Origin: Deferribacteres bacterium
GTDB taxonomy: Bacteria; Chrysiogenota; Deferribacteres; Deferribacterales; Geovibrionaceae
Length of the DNA stretch: 64,000 nt
Direction of reading: 5' to 3'
Assembly (NCBI GenBank): GCA_023395255.1
Contig: JAEWZN010000003.1
Coordinates: forward strand, 1-64,000
The translations under genes were made by a program, and so were the position numbers. This document shows positions 8,723-17,928 of this stretch, piece by piece. Under the pieces are notes generated by a model. It did no database searches and was not told the origin of the DNA. It worked only from the letters and a program-made list of their open reading frames with translations. Numbering within the stretch: the stretch's first letter is position 1; each line of letters opens with the position of its first letter.

Positions 8723-9064
8723 ATGCAGGTTTTCAGCCATCACCTGTATGAATACAAAAAGGGGCTGCGCAGCCTTATACTCCACACTGCAAAGGCGGAG
8801 CTCAGACCTCTTTTTGAAAAAAAGCTGGAAAGGAACGAAATAGCCTATTTCATACAGGACATTGACGACACGAGGTTCAATATTTTTTTCGGAGACGAAA
8901 ACTGCGTGAATGTTGTCAGGCAGTTCGGTGTTTCCCTGAATAAGCTTACGGATGAACAGGACTTTATTCTGGGTGTTATGCTCGGTTACGACAGAATACT
9001 CCAGTGCAAAAGATACCTTTCCCGTAAAAGTGCCGCCAAAAAATGCGGCAGACTGGCAGTGTAA
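8723..9064 (+). CDS. DUF2023-family small protein coupled to flavodoxin
   Basis: 113 aa, soluble, no signal peptide. The sequence (MQVFSHHLYEYKKG start, then LRPLFEKKL, FNIFFGDENCV and the DFILGVMLGYD segment) matches my recollection of DUF2023, a roughly 100-residue family of unknown function. The start codon lies one base after the flavodoxin stop, so the two are translationally coupled. A role in regulating or partnering flavodoxin is inferred from context only. No catalytic motif is visible. Confidence 0.75.
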   Translation: MQVFSHHLYEYKKGLRSLILHTAKAELRPLFEKKLERNEIAYFIQDIDDTRFNIFFGDENCVNVVRQFGVSLNKLTDEQDFILGVMLGYDRILQCKRYLSRKSAAKKCGRLAV

Positions 9065-9071
9065 ATCCCTG

Positions 9072-9154
9072 CGGCGCGGATTCTGCCCCGCGCCGATGCT
9101 GATACTGTTATTCAAACCCCTGAGGCGGACATTCCCTGTGTCCGCCGTTTTTTT
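9072..9154 (+). terminator. Tandem hairpins with terminator after flavodoxin operon
   Basis: First hairpin: 8-bp GC stem CGGCGCGG (9072-9079) with its complement at 9088-9095, not followed by T. Second hairpin: GGCGGACA (9124-9131) with its complement at 9139-9146 and seven T at 9148-9154, a standard Rho-independent terminator. Confidence 0.9.
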
Positions 9155-9235
9155 ATCACTTCCGCAAGCAAACATTCTTTTAAGTAAAGCCATGGTCAAA
9201 CAAGGCTTACAGAGTGCTTATCAGTCAGAAATAAC

Positions 9236-9262
9236 TTGACAATAGATGTTGCTTATTATACT
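9236..9262 (+). promoter_or_regulatory. Probable promoter of the 16-gene TonB/M16/Yej operon
   Basis: Consensus TTGACA (9236-9241) and TATACT (9257-9262), separated by a short 15-bp spacer. It lies about 100 bp before the first gene of the run. No Fur-box-like palindrome is apparent. A small GCATA/TATGC hairpin sits in the leader near 9319-9331. Confidence 0.55.
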
Positions 9263-9360
9263 AGGGATGTATTATTTAGTTAGGTCATTCTAAAATTGTT
9301 CCGAGGATCTCCGAATCCCGCATAGTTTATGCTTCTCATTATTTTTTGGAGGTTTTCTGA

Positions 9361-12300
9361 ATGAGAAAATTGATAACACTTTTATCAGCTCTTTTTCTGC
9401 TTCTCGCAGCAGGCTGCGGCGGCGGAAGTTCCGGCGGCGGAAGCGATGATCCCGGCGGAAGCAACACTCAGACCATTTCAGGCATCGTTACCGACCCCGC
9501 TATAACAGGGGCACAGGTTGAGATAAGAAAGATTTCCGATGACACAATCGTTAACACATGCGGGGTTGCGGGGAACCTTCTCTGCCGAAGGTTTACCAAT
9601 GATGCGGGTGTATTTTCGTTCGTTGTGCCTTCCTCTTTCGATTTTTCTCTTTATTATATTGAAACACACGGCGGAGTTGACACTGAAACAGGTATCAGCT
9701 TTGAATCAATAAGCCTGAGAGCACCGCTTAACGCATTCAGCGGAAATGCTGACGGAATAGTTGTTTCTCCCCTTACTTCTCTCATAACTTCTAACCTTTC
9801 CTCTGTGACTTCACGGATGAGCCAGAGTGAGATTCAGTCTGCTGTAAACGCAGTCAGGGCAGCTTTCGGCTTAGCGGCAGATGTTGATATACTTTCCGAC
9901 CCTTCACTGGAGCCTGAGCTTCTCCACGCTTCTTATCTTCTTGTTAAAATCGCTGTACAGTACCGTGATTTCAGCAGCACTTACGGCGGCGGGGAGGAAA
10001 ACCCTTTTGATGCCATATCAAGAGCAATAGAGAACGGTGATTTTGTATCTTCGGGCGGGGTGTTTGCTGCGGGTGCTCTGGATGCTGTTTTTGCTGAGTT
10101 CACCTCCGCATCGTCTTATGCTGAGCTCAAACAGGAACTTGAGGAAACACTGGCAATTCTGGCGGGACTCAGCGGTGAGGGCGATATAATAGCAGAGCTG
10201 GTGGCAGCGGAAAAGAGCGCAATATTCAGAAGAACCGTTTCAAGCCTTGTAACTAATCTGCCTGCCACTGTTTCAGATACCTATACTGCAAATGTGGATA
10301 AGCTTCTCGCAGGGCTCGAAAACACATCAGGCGTAAGCTTCTCCCTTGAAAGCTTCCCGATTTATCAGGCCGTAAGGTTTGCTCTTTTCAATAACAGCTT
10401 CTTTGTTGACTATAATAACTATATATCAGTGGATTTTGATGCGGAGCTTGCTTCTCTTCTCTCTGCAAACGGCTTCGCATCGGCGCTCAGCACAATTATG
10501 AGCGAAAGCGGAGTGCAGTTTGTCAACGTACCTCTTGCGGCTGCAAACCTGCCCGGAGACAATAACACCGCCAGGGCGAACTACTATTTCAGTTCAAACA
10601 TAGATCAAAATTATAAAGCCAGAAAGCTTATCAACAAAGTTTTTGATGATGAGATAAACGATTATATTTATCTCAAAGTTATTGAGTCCTATGCGTCTAT
10701 GGGACTTCTGGATAAAGCAAAAAAACTCACGGATGCATTCCTTGTCAAATCCATAAGCAAATCCGAAGCTTATATGTACTTAGGCAAATATACTTCTGTT
10801 TACGGAGATGACAGTGCGGCTTTTACGTTTCTTCAGACTTCTGAATCATTCTTCCGCTTAATCTATGAAGCAAGGGGCGATAATATCCCGACTGCGGCCG
10901 AGATTCTTCTTGTATCCGAGATTGCGCAGGAGTTTACACCGATTGGCAGAAGTGACGAAACCGAAAGGCTGACTGCTTGGCTTAAGACTCAGGTTGACAA
11001 CATATCAGTTGAGGCTACAAAACGCACAGGGTATACCAGACTTCTGAATGCTCAGAAAACCGTTGTGGAGTCCCATATAGCAGACGGAGATCTTGCCAAA
11101 GCTGAGGCCGCTGCTGATTATATGTTTGTTCTTCTGGAAGATATGCCGCTTATGACCACAGGGACAAACGGGAAATACGCGATACATTACAGCTACTACA
11201 GAAATGCGTTTGACTACTACAGGACTCTGGGGCTCAAGGCGAAAACAGTTCAGTATTATAACGATAAATATGAGCCTAAAAGACTTGTTGACGTTGGCGA
11301 CGGAAGAACCTTCTGGCAGAACAGCACAGCATACATAATTGTTAACCTTTACTGGGCAGGCGGCAAAGATACGGCAACTTCCATTCTTGACACAATTACC
11401 ACTGCTTCCAGTAAAAAGAATGCTGCAAAAGGTATAGGGTTTATAAAGGCTCTTGAGGAAGATTTTGCCAGCGCAGTTTCTTTTTACGAAGCAGCAATAC
11501 CAATAGGAAGCGATTTTACTTCCATAGGCGACTACATTGATTCATGGCTGTATCTGGGGATAAATAAAAGCAACCCCGGTATAGCGCTTTCCGCAATCGA
11601 AGCAGGCGATACTGAGCTTGCCGTTGCCGCTCTTGAATATATTGAAGGGAAGTTTGATGCGCTTAAGGCATATATAGATACCAACAGCCTCAGCTACAAC
11701 ACATATATAAACAGTCTCGCAGGCAATTACTCCAGTTCAGGGTATGACACATACGCCTATGAAGGCGGGTATCTGAAACTTGCCGAACTCTATATGGATT
11801 TAGGCAATACGGTAAAGGCAGCAGCCATGGTTGACAAGGCTTACGCCTACGTCGACGGATGCGTTGATTCTGTGGCAAAAGCGAACGCTTACTCAGCGGC
11901 TGCGAGATATTATCTTGAACTCGGCAACACAGCAAAAGCGAACGAGGTCTACGCCAAAAACCTGCTTATTGATACGTCATCTTACCCTGAGATCGATAAA
12001 TTTGACTATTACAGAATTCTGGCGAAAGACAAGCTGATGATCGGCGACACCGAAGCAGCGGAAGATCTCATTGATGTATCTATCACATATGGGCTCGGTA
12101 TCCACCCCACAGGAACGGTTGACAACACTCTTGCTTCCAAAGAGGTGATAGCCCTTAACATGATGGCATCTCTGTACAACGATCTTCAAAAGGTTGAAAA
12201 AGCGAAAAATGTTCTTGAACTGTCTGCGGCCACTGCTAAGGAAATATCAACAGCCAGCAGTAGAACAACCCATTATGGATACATTATAGGAAAATATTCT

Positions 12301-12588
12301 GATTTCGGGCTTGTTGATTTGGCTTACGAAAAAGCCAGAGAGCTTTATGAGACTACGACTGATTTAAATTCAGCTATTGAAGATATTGCTTACGCTGTCG
12401 CTAATCACGATGACTTCCCCGACAGTTCCATAGCTTTTGTTGATACGGATAAAGACGGCAAGCCGGACTTTTTCCTGCCATCCGCCACTTCTGAGCAGAT
12501 AGCTGCGTCCGGTCTTGTGCTTGACGATGATTCTGACGGCGACGGAAAGCCGGATACCACCGATACCACCCCATTTTACGCGGATTAA
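9361..12588 (+). CDS. Giant TPR-like lipoprotein with C-terminal calcium-binding Asp repeats
   Basis: 1075 aa. A lipoprotein signal ends in LLAAGC (Cys about residue 19) and is followed by a Gly/Ser/Asp-rich tether, common in surface-exposed lipoproteins. The body has a short beta-like N-terminal part and then long alpha-helical repeats of TPR style (repeated motifs such as ESYASMGLLDKAKKL and LAELYMDLGNTVKAA). The C-terminus has Asp-rich DTDKDGKPD and DDSDGDGKPD loops like thrombospondin type 3 calcium sites. A GGAGG lies 8 bp before the start. The TonB-dependent receptor begins 3 bp after its stop. A helical lipoprotein paired with a TonB receptor recalls SusD/SusC, though no SusD homology is claimed. 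Confidence 0.75.
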   Translation: MRKLITLLSALFLLLAAGCGGGSSGGGSDDPGGSNTQTISGIVTDPAITGAQVEIRKISDDTIVNTCGVAGNLLCRRFTNDAGVFSFVVPSSFDFSLYYIETHGGVDTETGISFESISLRAPLNAFSGNADGIVVSPLTSLITSNLSSVTSRMSQSEIQSAVNAVRAAFGLAADVDILSDPSLEPELLHASYLLVKIAVQYRDFSSTYGGGEENPFDAISRAIENGDFVSSGGVFAAGALDAVFAEFTSASSYAELKQELEETLAILAGLSGEGDIIAELVAAEKSAIFRRTVSSLVTNLPATVSDTYTANVDKLLAGLENTSGVSFSLESFPIYQAVRFALFNNSFFVDYNNYISVDFDAELASLLSANGFASALSTIMSESGVQFVNVPLAAANLPGDNNTARANYYFSSNIDQNYKARKLINKVFDDEINDYIYLKVIESYASMGLLDKAKKLTDAFLVKSISKSEAYMYLGKYTSVYGDDSAAFTFLQTSESFFRLIYEARGDNIPTAAEILLVSEIAQEFTPIGRSDETERLTAWLKTQVDNISVEATKRTGYTRLLNAQKTVVESHIADGDLAKAEAAADYMFVLLEDMPLMTTGTNGKYAIHYSYYRNAFDYYRTLGLKAKTVQYYNDKYEPKRLVDVGDGRTFWQNSTAYIIVNLYWAGGKDTATSILDTITTASSKKNAAKGIGFIKALEEDFASAVSFYEAAIPIGSDFTSIGDYIDSWLYLGINKSNPGIALSAIEAGDTELAVAALEYIEGKFDALKAYIDTNSLSYNTYINSLAGNYSSSGYDTYAYEGGYLKLAELYMDLGNTVKAAAMVDKAYAYVDGCVDSVAKANAYSAAARYYLELGNTAKANEVYAKNLLIDTSSYPEIDKFDYYRILAKDKLMIGDTEAAEDLIDVSITYGLGIHPTGTVDNTLASKEVIALNMMASLYNDLQKVEKAKNVLELSAATAKEISTASSRTTHYGYIIGKYSDFGLVDLAYEKARELYETTTDLNSAIEDIAYAVANHDDFPDSSIAFVDTDKDGKPDFFLPSATSEQIAASGLVLDDDSDGDGKPDTTDTTPFYAD

Positions 12589-12591
12589 ACA

Positions 12592-15114
12592 ATGATGAGC
12601 GCATTAGTACATATTCGGAGAGCCGTTTTAACGGCTCTCCTTATCTCTTTCTACTGTTTGAGCGCCTCAGCCGCGGACAACACCTCAGAGGAAAAATATA
12701 CCGCTGACGATGTTTTTATACTTGATGATGTTGAAGTGAGAGAACGCTTCCGTGAGAAAAATGTATCAGGGAAGACGGAGATCACCAGAGAATACATAGA
12801 CCTTCTGCCGAAAGGGAACGGCAACATCACTGACCTTCTGAGAATGGCACCTTCCGTTCAGTTTGATGAATCGTACCGCAGTTCGCTGACAGCGGGAGAG
12901 ATCAAGCCGGAAGAACTTTCAATTTCGGGGGGTAAACCCTACCAGAACCTTTATATGGTTGACGGGATGAACAACTCAAGCATTCTTGACCCTGCGGGTG
13001 ACAGCATTTACCGTGTAAACGATGTGGGAGGACATGCGCAGAAGTTCTTCATAGATTCTTCAATCGTTGAAAAAATTACGTTATTTGATAGTAATGTTCC
13101 TGCATCTTACGGCGGGTTTCTCGGCGGTGCTGTTGATGTTAAAACCAGGATGCCCGCAAAGGAGTTCGGCGGTAAAATCTCCTACAGAACAACACGTTCT
13201 GAATGGACCGAGCTTCATGTGGACCCTGATAACCGTGAGCGTTTTGAGAGCTCAAGCAATTCAAAAAACCAGCCAAAGTTCGAGAAGCATTTTTACACAG
13301 CTACCCTTGATGTGCCAGTGACTGATAACACAGGCTTTCTGCTGAGCTATTCCAGAAATGAATCCACCATACCCCTCAGAAGCTTCGGACGCTGGGAAAA
13401 TGACTACAGAAGATCAGAGAATTTCTTCATAAAAGGTGTACATAACATAGACGGTTCCAGCTATCTGGAAGTCCTTGCGTCATACACTCCCTATGAGGCT
13501 GAAACCTTTCTCGCAAATACCAGAAACAGCCGCTACACAGTAAATTCCGGCGGATATTCAGGTGTGCTTAATTATGTGAGAGAAAAGAACGACAGCAAGC
13601 TGACCCTGCACTTTGATATTTCGGCCTCGGAAAACAGTAAAGAGGCAAATGATATTTACAAGGCATGGGTAGCAAGCGGCAGCAAACCCTGGGGTTACAC
13701 CGTTGACAGCGAATCCGGTTCCGGTGAAAGTTTCAGCAGGGAGGGCGGCTACGGCAGCATAGACAAAACGGAAGAAGCAGCAACATTTAAAATCGATCAC
13801 ACAGTCGGCAAATTTAAACTGGCAGGTCTGCACTCCCTCAGCTACGGAGCCTCCGTAACCCGCTCCGGCGGAACTTTTGACAGGGCTAATGACGGTATAG
13901 TTTATAATGGCGCGGTGCTGAATGCGGATGTTATCTGCGACGGCAGTACTGACACATGCGTTGACGGGGAACAGTATTTCAGTAAACGTGAAATAACACC
14001 CGCAACTTATGTTGAGGCTGAGCTCAATGAGTACAGCTTTTATGTTGAGGATGACTACTCTGTCGGGCGGTTCGGTCTCAGAGCAGGTCTTCGTTTCTCA
14101 TATGACGACTATATGGAAAACTTTGACATTGCTCCAAGGCTGAAAGCTTCCTACGACATTTTCGGCGACAAAAAAACAGTCGTTTTCACAGGTTTCAACA
14201 GATACTACGGCACAACGCTCCTTCTTAATAAACTGCGCGCAGGCAGAACACCGAGCTACACCGAGTTCCGAACAACCTACCAGAACCAGCTTGTGGACTG
14301 GATGGCGACAACAGACACCGGCTATATAAAGTACAACTACGCTGATCTTAAGACTCCGTACACCGATGAATACTCTGTCGGGGCGGATCAGGAACTGTTC
14401 GGCGGCCTGCTCAGCCTGCAGTATATTGAAAGGCATGGGAAGGACGATTTTGCCACCACAAAAACCGATGCTCAGGCTGACGGGTATTTTCACTATTATC
14501 TGAACAATAACGGTGAGAGCACATACAGGTCAGTTCAGCTTAAATGGAACAGAGCGTGGAAAAACCACAGTGTGATGTTTAATGCTATGTGGCAGGAATC
14601 GGAGACATCAAATGACTCCTATAACGATGAATACGATCTGGAAGACCTTGAGAAGTTAATCGTCTACAACGGAAAGATTATACAGGTTAAAGACAAGCCG
14701 AAGGATAATTTCAACAGACCCATTGTTTTCAATATCGCCTATACCGGAACATTCTTTGAAAGGCTTATTATCTCCCCTGTTTTTAATTTCAGAGGGGCAT
14801 ACAGGCAGATAGTGCTTGTGGATGACAATTATCCCGTTGAACACACCGGAGAATATGATCCCGGTACCGGAGAACCTATTTACAACTACGCTGATAAGTA
14901 TGAAGAAAAGAAGAGGGATGTTTCCTACACCCTTGACTGCTCTGTGGCGTGGGTGCAGCCGCTTAAGGGCAAACAGAAGGTGACTTTTAATGTTGAAGTC
15001 TACAATGTTTTTGATACCAAAAACAAAATAGGAAAATCCGATGAATCCTCCGGCACTGCAACGGAATACGAACTCGGACGTCAGTTCTGGGCGGGGGTGG
15101 CTTATGAGTTCTGA
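12592..15114 (+). CDS. TonB-dependent outer-membrane receptor
   Basis: 840 aa. It has a signal peptide ending near SASA (about residue 27), a possible TonB box region around TADDVFILDDVEV, a plug domain containing PKGNGNITDLLRMAPSV and ISGGKPYQNLYMVDG, and a long beta-barrel ending in the C-terminal aromatic GVAYEF typical of outer-membrane barrels. It should bring a ligand across the outer membrane using energy from the TonB complex encoded in the same operon. The ligand is unknown; linkage to an M16 protease and a peptide importer suggests a protein or peptide. The two adjacent ATGs at 12592 and 12595 are both possible starts. Confidence 0.92.
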   Translation: MMSALVHIRRAVLTALLISFYCLSASAADNTSEEKYTADDVFILDDVEVRERFREKNVSGKTEITREYIDLLPKGNGNITDLLRMAPSVQFDESYRSSLTAGEIKPEELSISGGKPYQNLYMVDGMNNSSILDPAGDSIYRVNDVGGHAQKFFIDSSIVEKITLFDSNVPASYGGFLGGAVDVKTRMPAKEFGGKISYRTTRSEWTELHVDPDNRERFESSSNSKNQPKFEKHFYTATLDVPVTDNTGFLLSYSRNESTIPLRSFGRWENDYRRSENFFIKGVHNIDGSSYLEVLASYTPYEAETFLANTRNSRYTVNSGGYSGVLNYVREKNDSKLTLHFDISASENSKEANDIYKAWVASGSKPWGYTVDSESGSGESFSREGGYGSIDKTEEAATFKIDHTVGKFKLAGLHSLSYGASVTRSGGTFDRANDGIVYNGAVLNADVICDGSTDTCVDGEQYFSKREITPATYVEAELNEYSFYVEDDYSVGRFGLRAGLRFSYDDYMENFDIAPRLKASYDIFGDKKTVVFTGFNRYYGTTLLLNKLRAGRTPSYTEFRTTYQNQLVDWMATTDTGYIKYNYADLKTPYTDEYSVGADQELFGGLLSLQYIERHGKDDFATTKTDAQADGYFHYYLNNNGESTYRSVQLKWNRAWKNHSVMFNAMWQESETSNDSYNDEYDLEDLEKLIVYNGKIIQVKDKPKDNFNRPIVFNIAYTGTFFERLIISPVFNFRGAYRQIVLVDDNYPVEHTGEYDPGTGEPIYNYADKYEEKKRDVSYTLDCSVAWVQPLKGKQKVTFNVEVYNVFDTKNKIGKSDESSGTATEYELGRQFWAGVAYEF

Positions 15115-15997
15115 TAAGATCATAAGCATAGAGAACCTTGAGCATTCCTACGGCAAGAACAAAGTGCTCCACGGAATAAACTTCACCGTTGAAAAGGGGA
15201 AAACCTTCGGTCTCCTCGGCAAGAACGGCGCGGGAAAGACGACCACCATCAACATAATGATGGGTTTTCTCGCGCCTGATAAGGGTAAATGCCTTGTTCT
15301 GGGGGAGGCTGCGCACAGCCTTTCCCCGGAAGGGAAAAGGCGCATCGGCCTCCTGCATGAGGGGCATCTGTGCTACGAGTTCATGAGCATAGACCAAACG
15401 GAAAAGTTTTATAAAAGCTTTTATCCTCAATGGGATGCGGAAATTTTCGACTACCTCATGAAAAAGCTCGGCCTCAGCCGCAGGCATAAAATAAAGCATA
15501 TGTCCTGCGGTCAGCGTTCTCAGGTGGCTCTGGCTGTTCTCATGGCGCAGAACGCGGATGTGCTGATACTGGATGATTTCTCCATGGGGCTTGACGCGGG
15601 CTACCGCAGGCTGTTTCTTGATCATCTGAACTTCTATGTTAAGGAGCGGAAAAAGACAGTCCTCATAACATCCCACATTGTTCAGGATCTGGAGAGGTTT
15701 GTGGATGATGCGCTGATAATAGACAAGGGAAGGGTGCTGCGCTCCGCTCCGCTCAGTGAGCTGAAAGACGGACTTTACGGCTACAGGGTAAAATGCGCTC
15801 AGGATCTGACCCCGCTGGAAGCTGAGGCGGAAATACGCGATGTTTCCCACACCAGCGCGGGCTATGAGATAATAGCGGACATCCACCCCAAGGATGCCTC
15901 CTCCTACTTCACTTCAAAAACCGGAGTGGATATTAATCCCGAATATTTTGACATAACTCTGGAAGACGCGTTCATCGCGCTTACCGGAAAGTATTAG
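15104..15997 (+). CDS. ABC transporter ATP-binding protein
   Basis: 297 aa. Walker A GKNGAGKTT, a signature-like MSCGQRSQVALA in place of LSGGQ, Walker B VLILDDF and the switch His of TSH are visible. The start at 15104 is preferred over an in-frame codon further upstream: it is preceded by a purine-rich GGGGGTGG and overlaps the receptor stop. The C-terminal 80 residues resemble the accessory region of CcmA/YhaQ-type ATPases. It pairs with the two membrane proteins that follow. Confidence 0.85.
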   Translation: MSSDKIISIENLEHSYGKNKVLHGINFTVEKGKTFGLLGKNGAGKTTTINIMMGFLAPDKGKCLVLGEAAHSLSPEGKRRIGLLHEGHLCYEFMSIDQTEKFYKSFYPQWDAEIFDYLMKKLGLSRRHKIKHMSCGQRSQVALAVLMAQNADVLILDDFSMGLDAGYRRLFLDHLNFYVKERKKTVLITSHIVQDLERFVDDALIIDKGRVLRSAPLSELKDGLYGYRVKCAQDLTPLEAEAEIRDVSHTSAGYEIIADIHPKDASSYFTSKTGVDINPEYFDITLEDAFIALTGKY

Positions 15998-16007
15998 GTA
16001 ATTTTCA

Positions 16008-16670
16008 ATGATTAGGCAGATCTGGACCAAAGAGTTCATTAAGCTGAATAAAGTTATTTTTGCCGTATTTCTGGCGAACGCCGGACTTGCGGTATATTTC
16101 TGGCTGAGGCTGAGGGGCGGATTCTCCATGATGAATCCGGTCATGATATGGTCGGATATAATAGACAAGCACAGCTTCTATTTCGGCAGGTTTGAGATTC
16201 CCCTCCTCGTTTCCGCCATAGCCTTGGGGATAATGCAGTTTTACCCCGAAACCGAGAAGAAGCGTTTCCGCATATCCTGCCATCTTCCGGTGAACGAAAA
16301 TGCCATGACGGCGGGGATGCTCTCCTTCGGAATCATGGTGATCAGTGCCGTGTGGCTGTTTGATGCGGCTGTGGTTTACTTTGTCTCAAAAGTTTATTTC
16401 CCCTATGAAATATACTCGGAAGCACCCGTGATCATGCTCTACTGGTATCTGAAAGCGGTGGTGATATACATCTTTGTCTCCGCATTCACCCTTGAGCCTG
16501 TCTGGAAACAGAAAATCAAGCTGGGCATAATGCTGGGAGCGTTCAGCGGCTTTTTCGCTGTTTCGGTGTACAACTCCGACAGAGGTGTGCTTTTTCAGTC
16601 CGTCATATTAGCCGTGATGTTCGTCCCGGTGCTTTTTTACCCGGCACTCAGATTCAGGAAGGGGGCGTAA
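16008..16670 (+). CDS. Membrane protein, probable ABC permease partner
   Basis: 220 aa with about six hydrophobic segments and no signal peptide. The N-terminal MIRQIWTKEFIKLNK is the amphipathic lead-in often seen in ABC-2-type permeases. It lies 10 bp after the ABC ATPase and one base before the DUF4857-like protein, so the three probably form one complex in the inner membrane. Substrate and direction are unknown, and the family is assigned mainly from context. Confidence 0.6.
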   Translation: MIRQIWTKEFIKLNKVIFAVFLANAGLAVYFWLRLRGGFSMMNPVMIWSDIIDKHSFYFGRFEIPLLVSAIALGIMQFYPETEKKRFRISCHLPVNENAMTAGMLSFGIMVISAVWLFDAAVVYFVSKVYFPYEIYSEAPVIMLYWYLKAVVIYIFVSAFTLEPVWKQKIKLGIMLGAFSGFFAVSVYNSDRGVLFQSVILAVMFVPVLFYPALRFRKGA

Positions 16671-16671
16671 T

Positions 16672-17928
16672 ATGAAGCTTTTATCAAGATACCTCCTCCT
16701 CATAGCCGCGGTGATTTCGTTCAGCAGCCTTATCCCTTTTCTCTACACTGTAACGTTCGGAAAAAGGGCTGAAAGGCCTGCAATCTTCTACAGCAAGGTG
16801 ATTGAGGACATAGTCTACAGCCTTGAGGACAGGTCAGGCTCAAGAAAATATTATGACGGCGCAGGCAATGAATACAGCGCGCGTGAATATACAAAGCTTA
16901 TCCCTTTCATACAGTTCAGGGATCTCCAGAAATGGGGCATGTACCCCGAAACAGTGGGCGGCGAGCATATTACGGCGGAGCAGGCATCCAATGACAGGGA
17001 CTTCGTGAATATTCACTCCTACTGGATAGACGGGGACAAGGTGCGAATCAAGCTTTACCCGCTTTTTGAGGCCGAGAGCGACTTCACAAAGATAGAGATG
17101 CCCTCGGAGCTCTTTCGCATAACGTCCCGGATGGAGTTTATAAACGGTGTCAGAAACGCAGTTGATGAGGAGAAGAGCACACTCTTCACAAACGCTCTCA
17201 GGGATGCGGGCTTTGTTTTCCCGCCGAGAATGATTGCCGGAAACCCCACAACGAGAAAATCATATGACTTCGGCTACTTTGTTCAGGACGGCGCAGGGGA
17301 TGTTTTCCATCTTATGCAGGTTAAAGGACAGCCTTTGGTAAAGCGGACAGATATAAAACCGGACGGTGAGATTCTCTATATCAAAGTCGCGGAAAACCAC
17401 TATCTGCCTTATTACGGTTTCCTCATAACCTCAGACGGCGGTGTCTACCACATAATGAAGGAAGAGTACGGCCTAAAAAAACTTCCCGTGGAGAACTACA
17501 GACCTCTTGAGCAGATGTTCAGATATGTGAAGGATCCGCTGAACATGACAGTGAAAATTGCTGATGAAAACGGCGAGCATGTCTATGTGGCTGATAAAAA
17601 CTATGGGTTTGAAAAGAAATTTTTCTACCCATATGAAGGAAGAATAAGGGGAGCATTCAGAGCGGTTTATGACACTGTGCTCCCTTTTAAGATAAATACA
17701 AAGCATCCGGACAAGTACGGCAGCTATCTGAACATGGATTTCAGTGACAGACCGCACGCCGCATTTATCTTTTCCGCAGTTCTGGCAGCGCTTTATGCGG
17801 CGTTCAGGATTTTCGGCGGAACAAGGAACAGGGCGCTGCCTTTTGACACTGCACTTGTTCTTGCGGGCGGGATCTACGCTGTTGCCGCATTGCTGCTTCT
17901 GGACGGATTCGGGAGGAATAAAATATGA
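16672..17928 (+). CDS. DUF4857-like membrane-anchored protein
   Basis: 418 aa. One membrane segment lies at the N-terminus (about residues 5-28) and two near the C-terminus (about 360-415), with a large extracytoplasmic region of about 330 residues between them. From memory it resembles DUF4857, a family of unknown function found beside ABC transporters. Repeated DGGVYHIMKEE and DGAGDVFHLMQ motifs look like short beta-propeller-type strands. It follows the ABC ATPase and permease and overlaps the next gene by 4 bp. It could be a periplasmic sensor or substrate-handling part of the ABC module. Confidence 0.6.
   Translation: MKLLSRYLLLIAAVISFSSLIPFLYTVTFGKRAERPAIFYSKVIEDIVYSLEDRSGSRKYYDGAGNEYSAREYTKLIPFIQFRDLQKWGMYPETVGGEHITAEQASNDRDFVNIHSYWIDGDKVRIKLYPLFEAESDFTKIEMPSELFRITSRMEFINGVRNAVDEEKSTLFTNALRDAGFVFPPRMIAGNPTTRKSYDFGYFVQDGAGDVFHLMQVKGQPLVKRTDIKPDGEILYIKVAENHYLPYYGFLITSDGGVYHIMKEEYGLKKLPVENYRPLEQMFRYVKDPLNMTVKIADENGEHVYVADKNYGFEKKFFYPYEGRIRGAFRAVYDTVLPFKINTKHPDKYGSYLNMDFSDRPHAAFIFSAVLAALYAAFRIFGGTRNRALPFDTALVLAGGIYAVAALLLLDGFGRNKI

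Noticed and set aside
8444..9199. Minus-strand reading frame of 251 codons opposite the flavodoxin/DUF2023 pair
   Set aside because: Spans a terminator and two better-supported genes; Ser/Arg-rich composition typical of antisense translation.
9263..9360. Cobalamin or Fur-controlled leader before the TonB operon
   Set aside because: No B12-box or Fur-box-like palindrome could be recognised in the leader; only a very small hairpin.
14987..15886. Minus-strand reading frame of 299 codons across the receptor end and ABC ATPase
   Set aside because: It is antisense to well-supported motifs (Walker A, Walker B) and has no start context or domain of its own.
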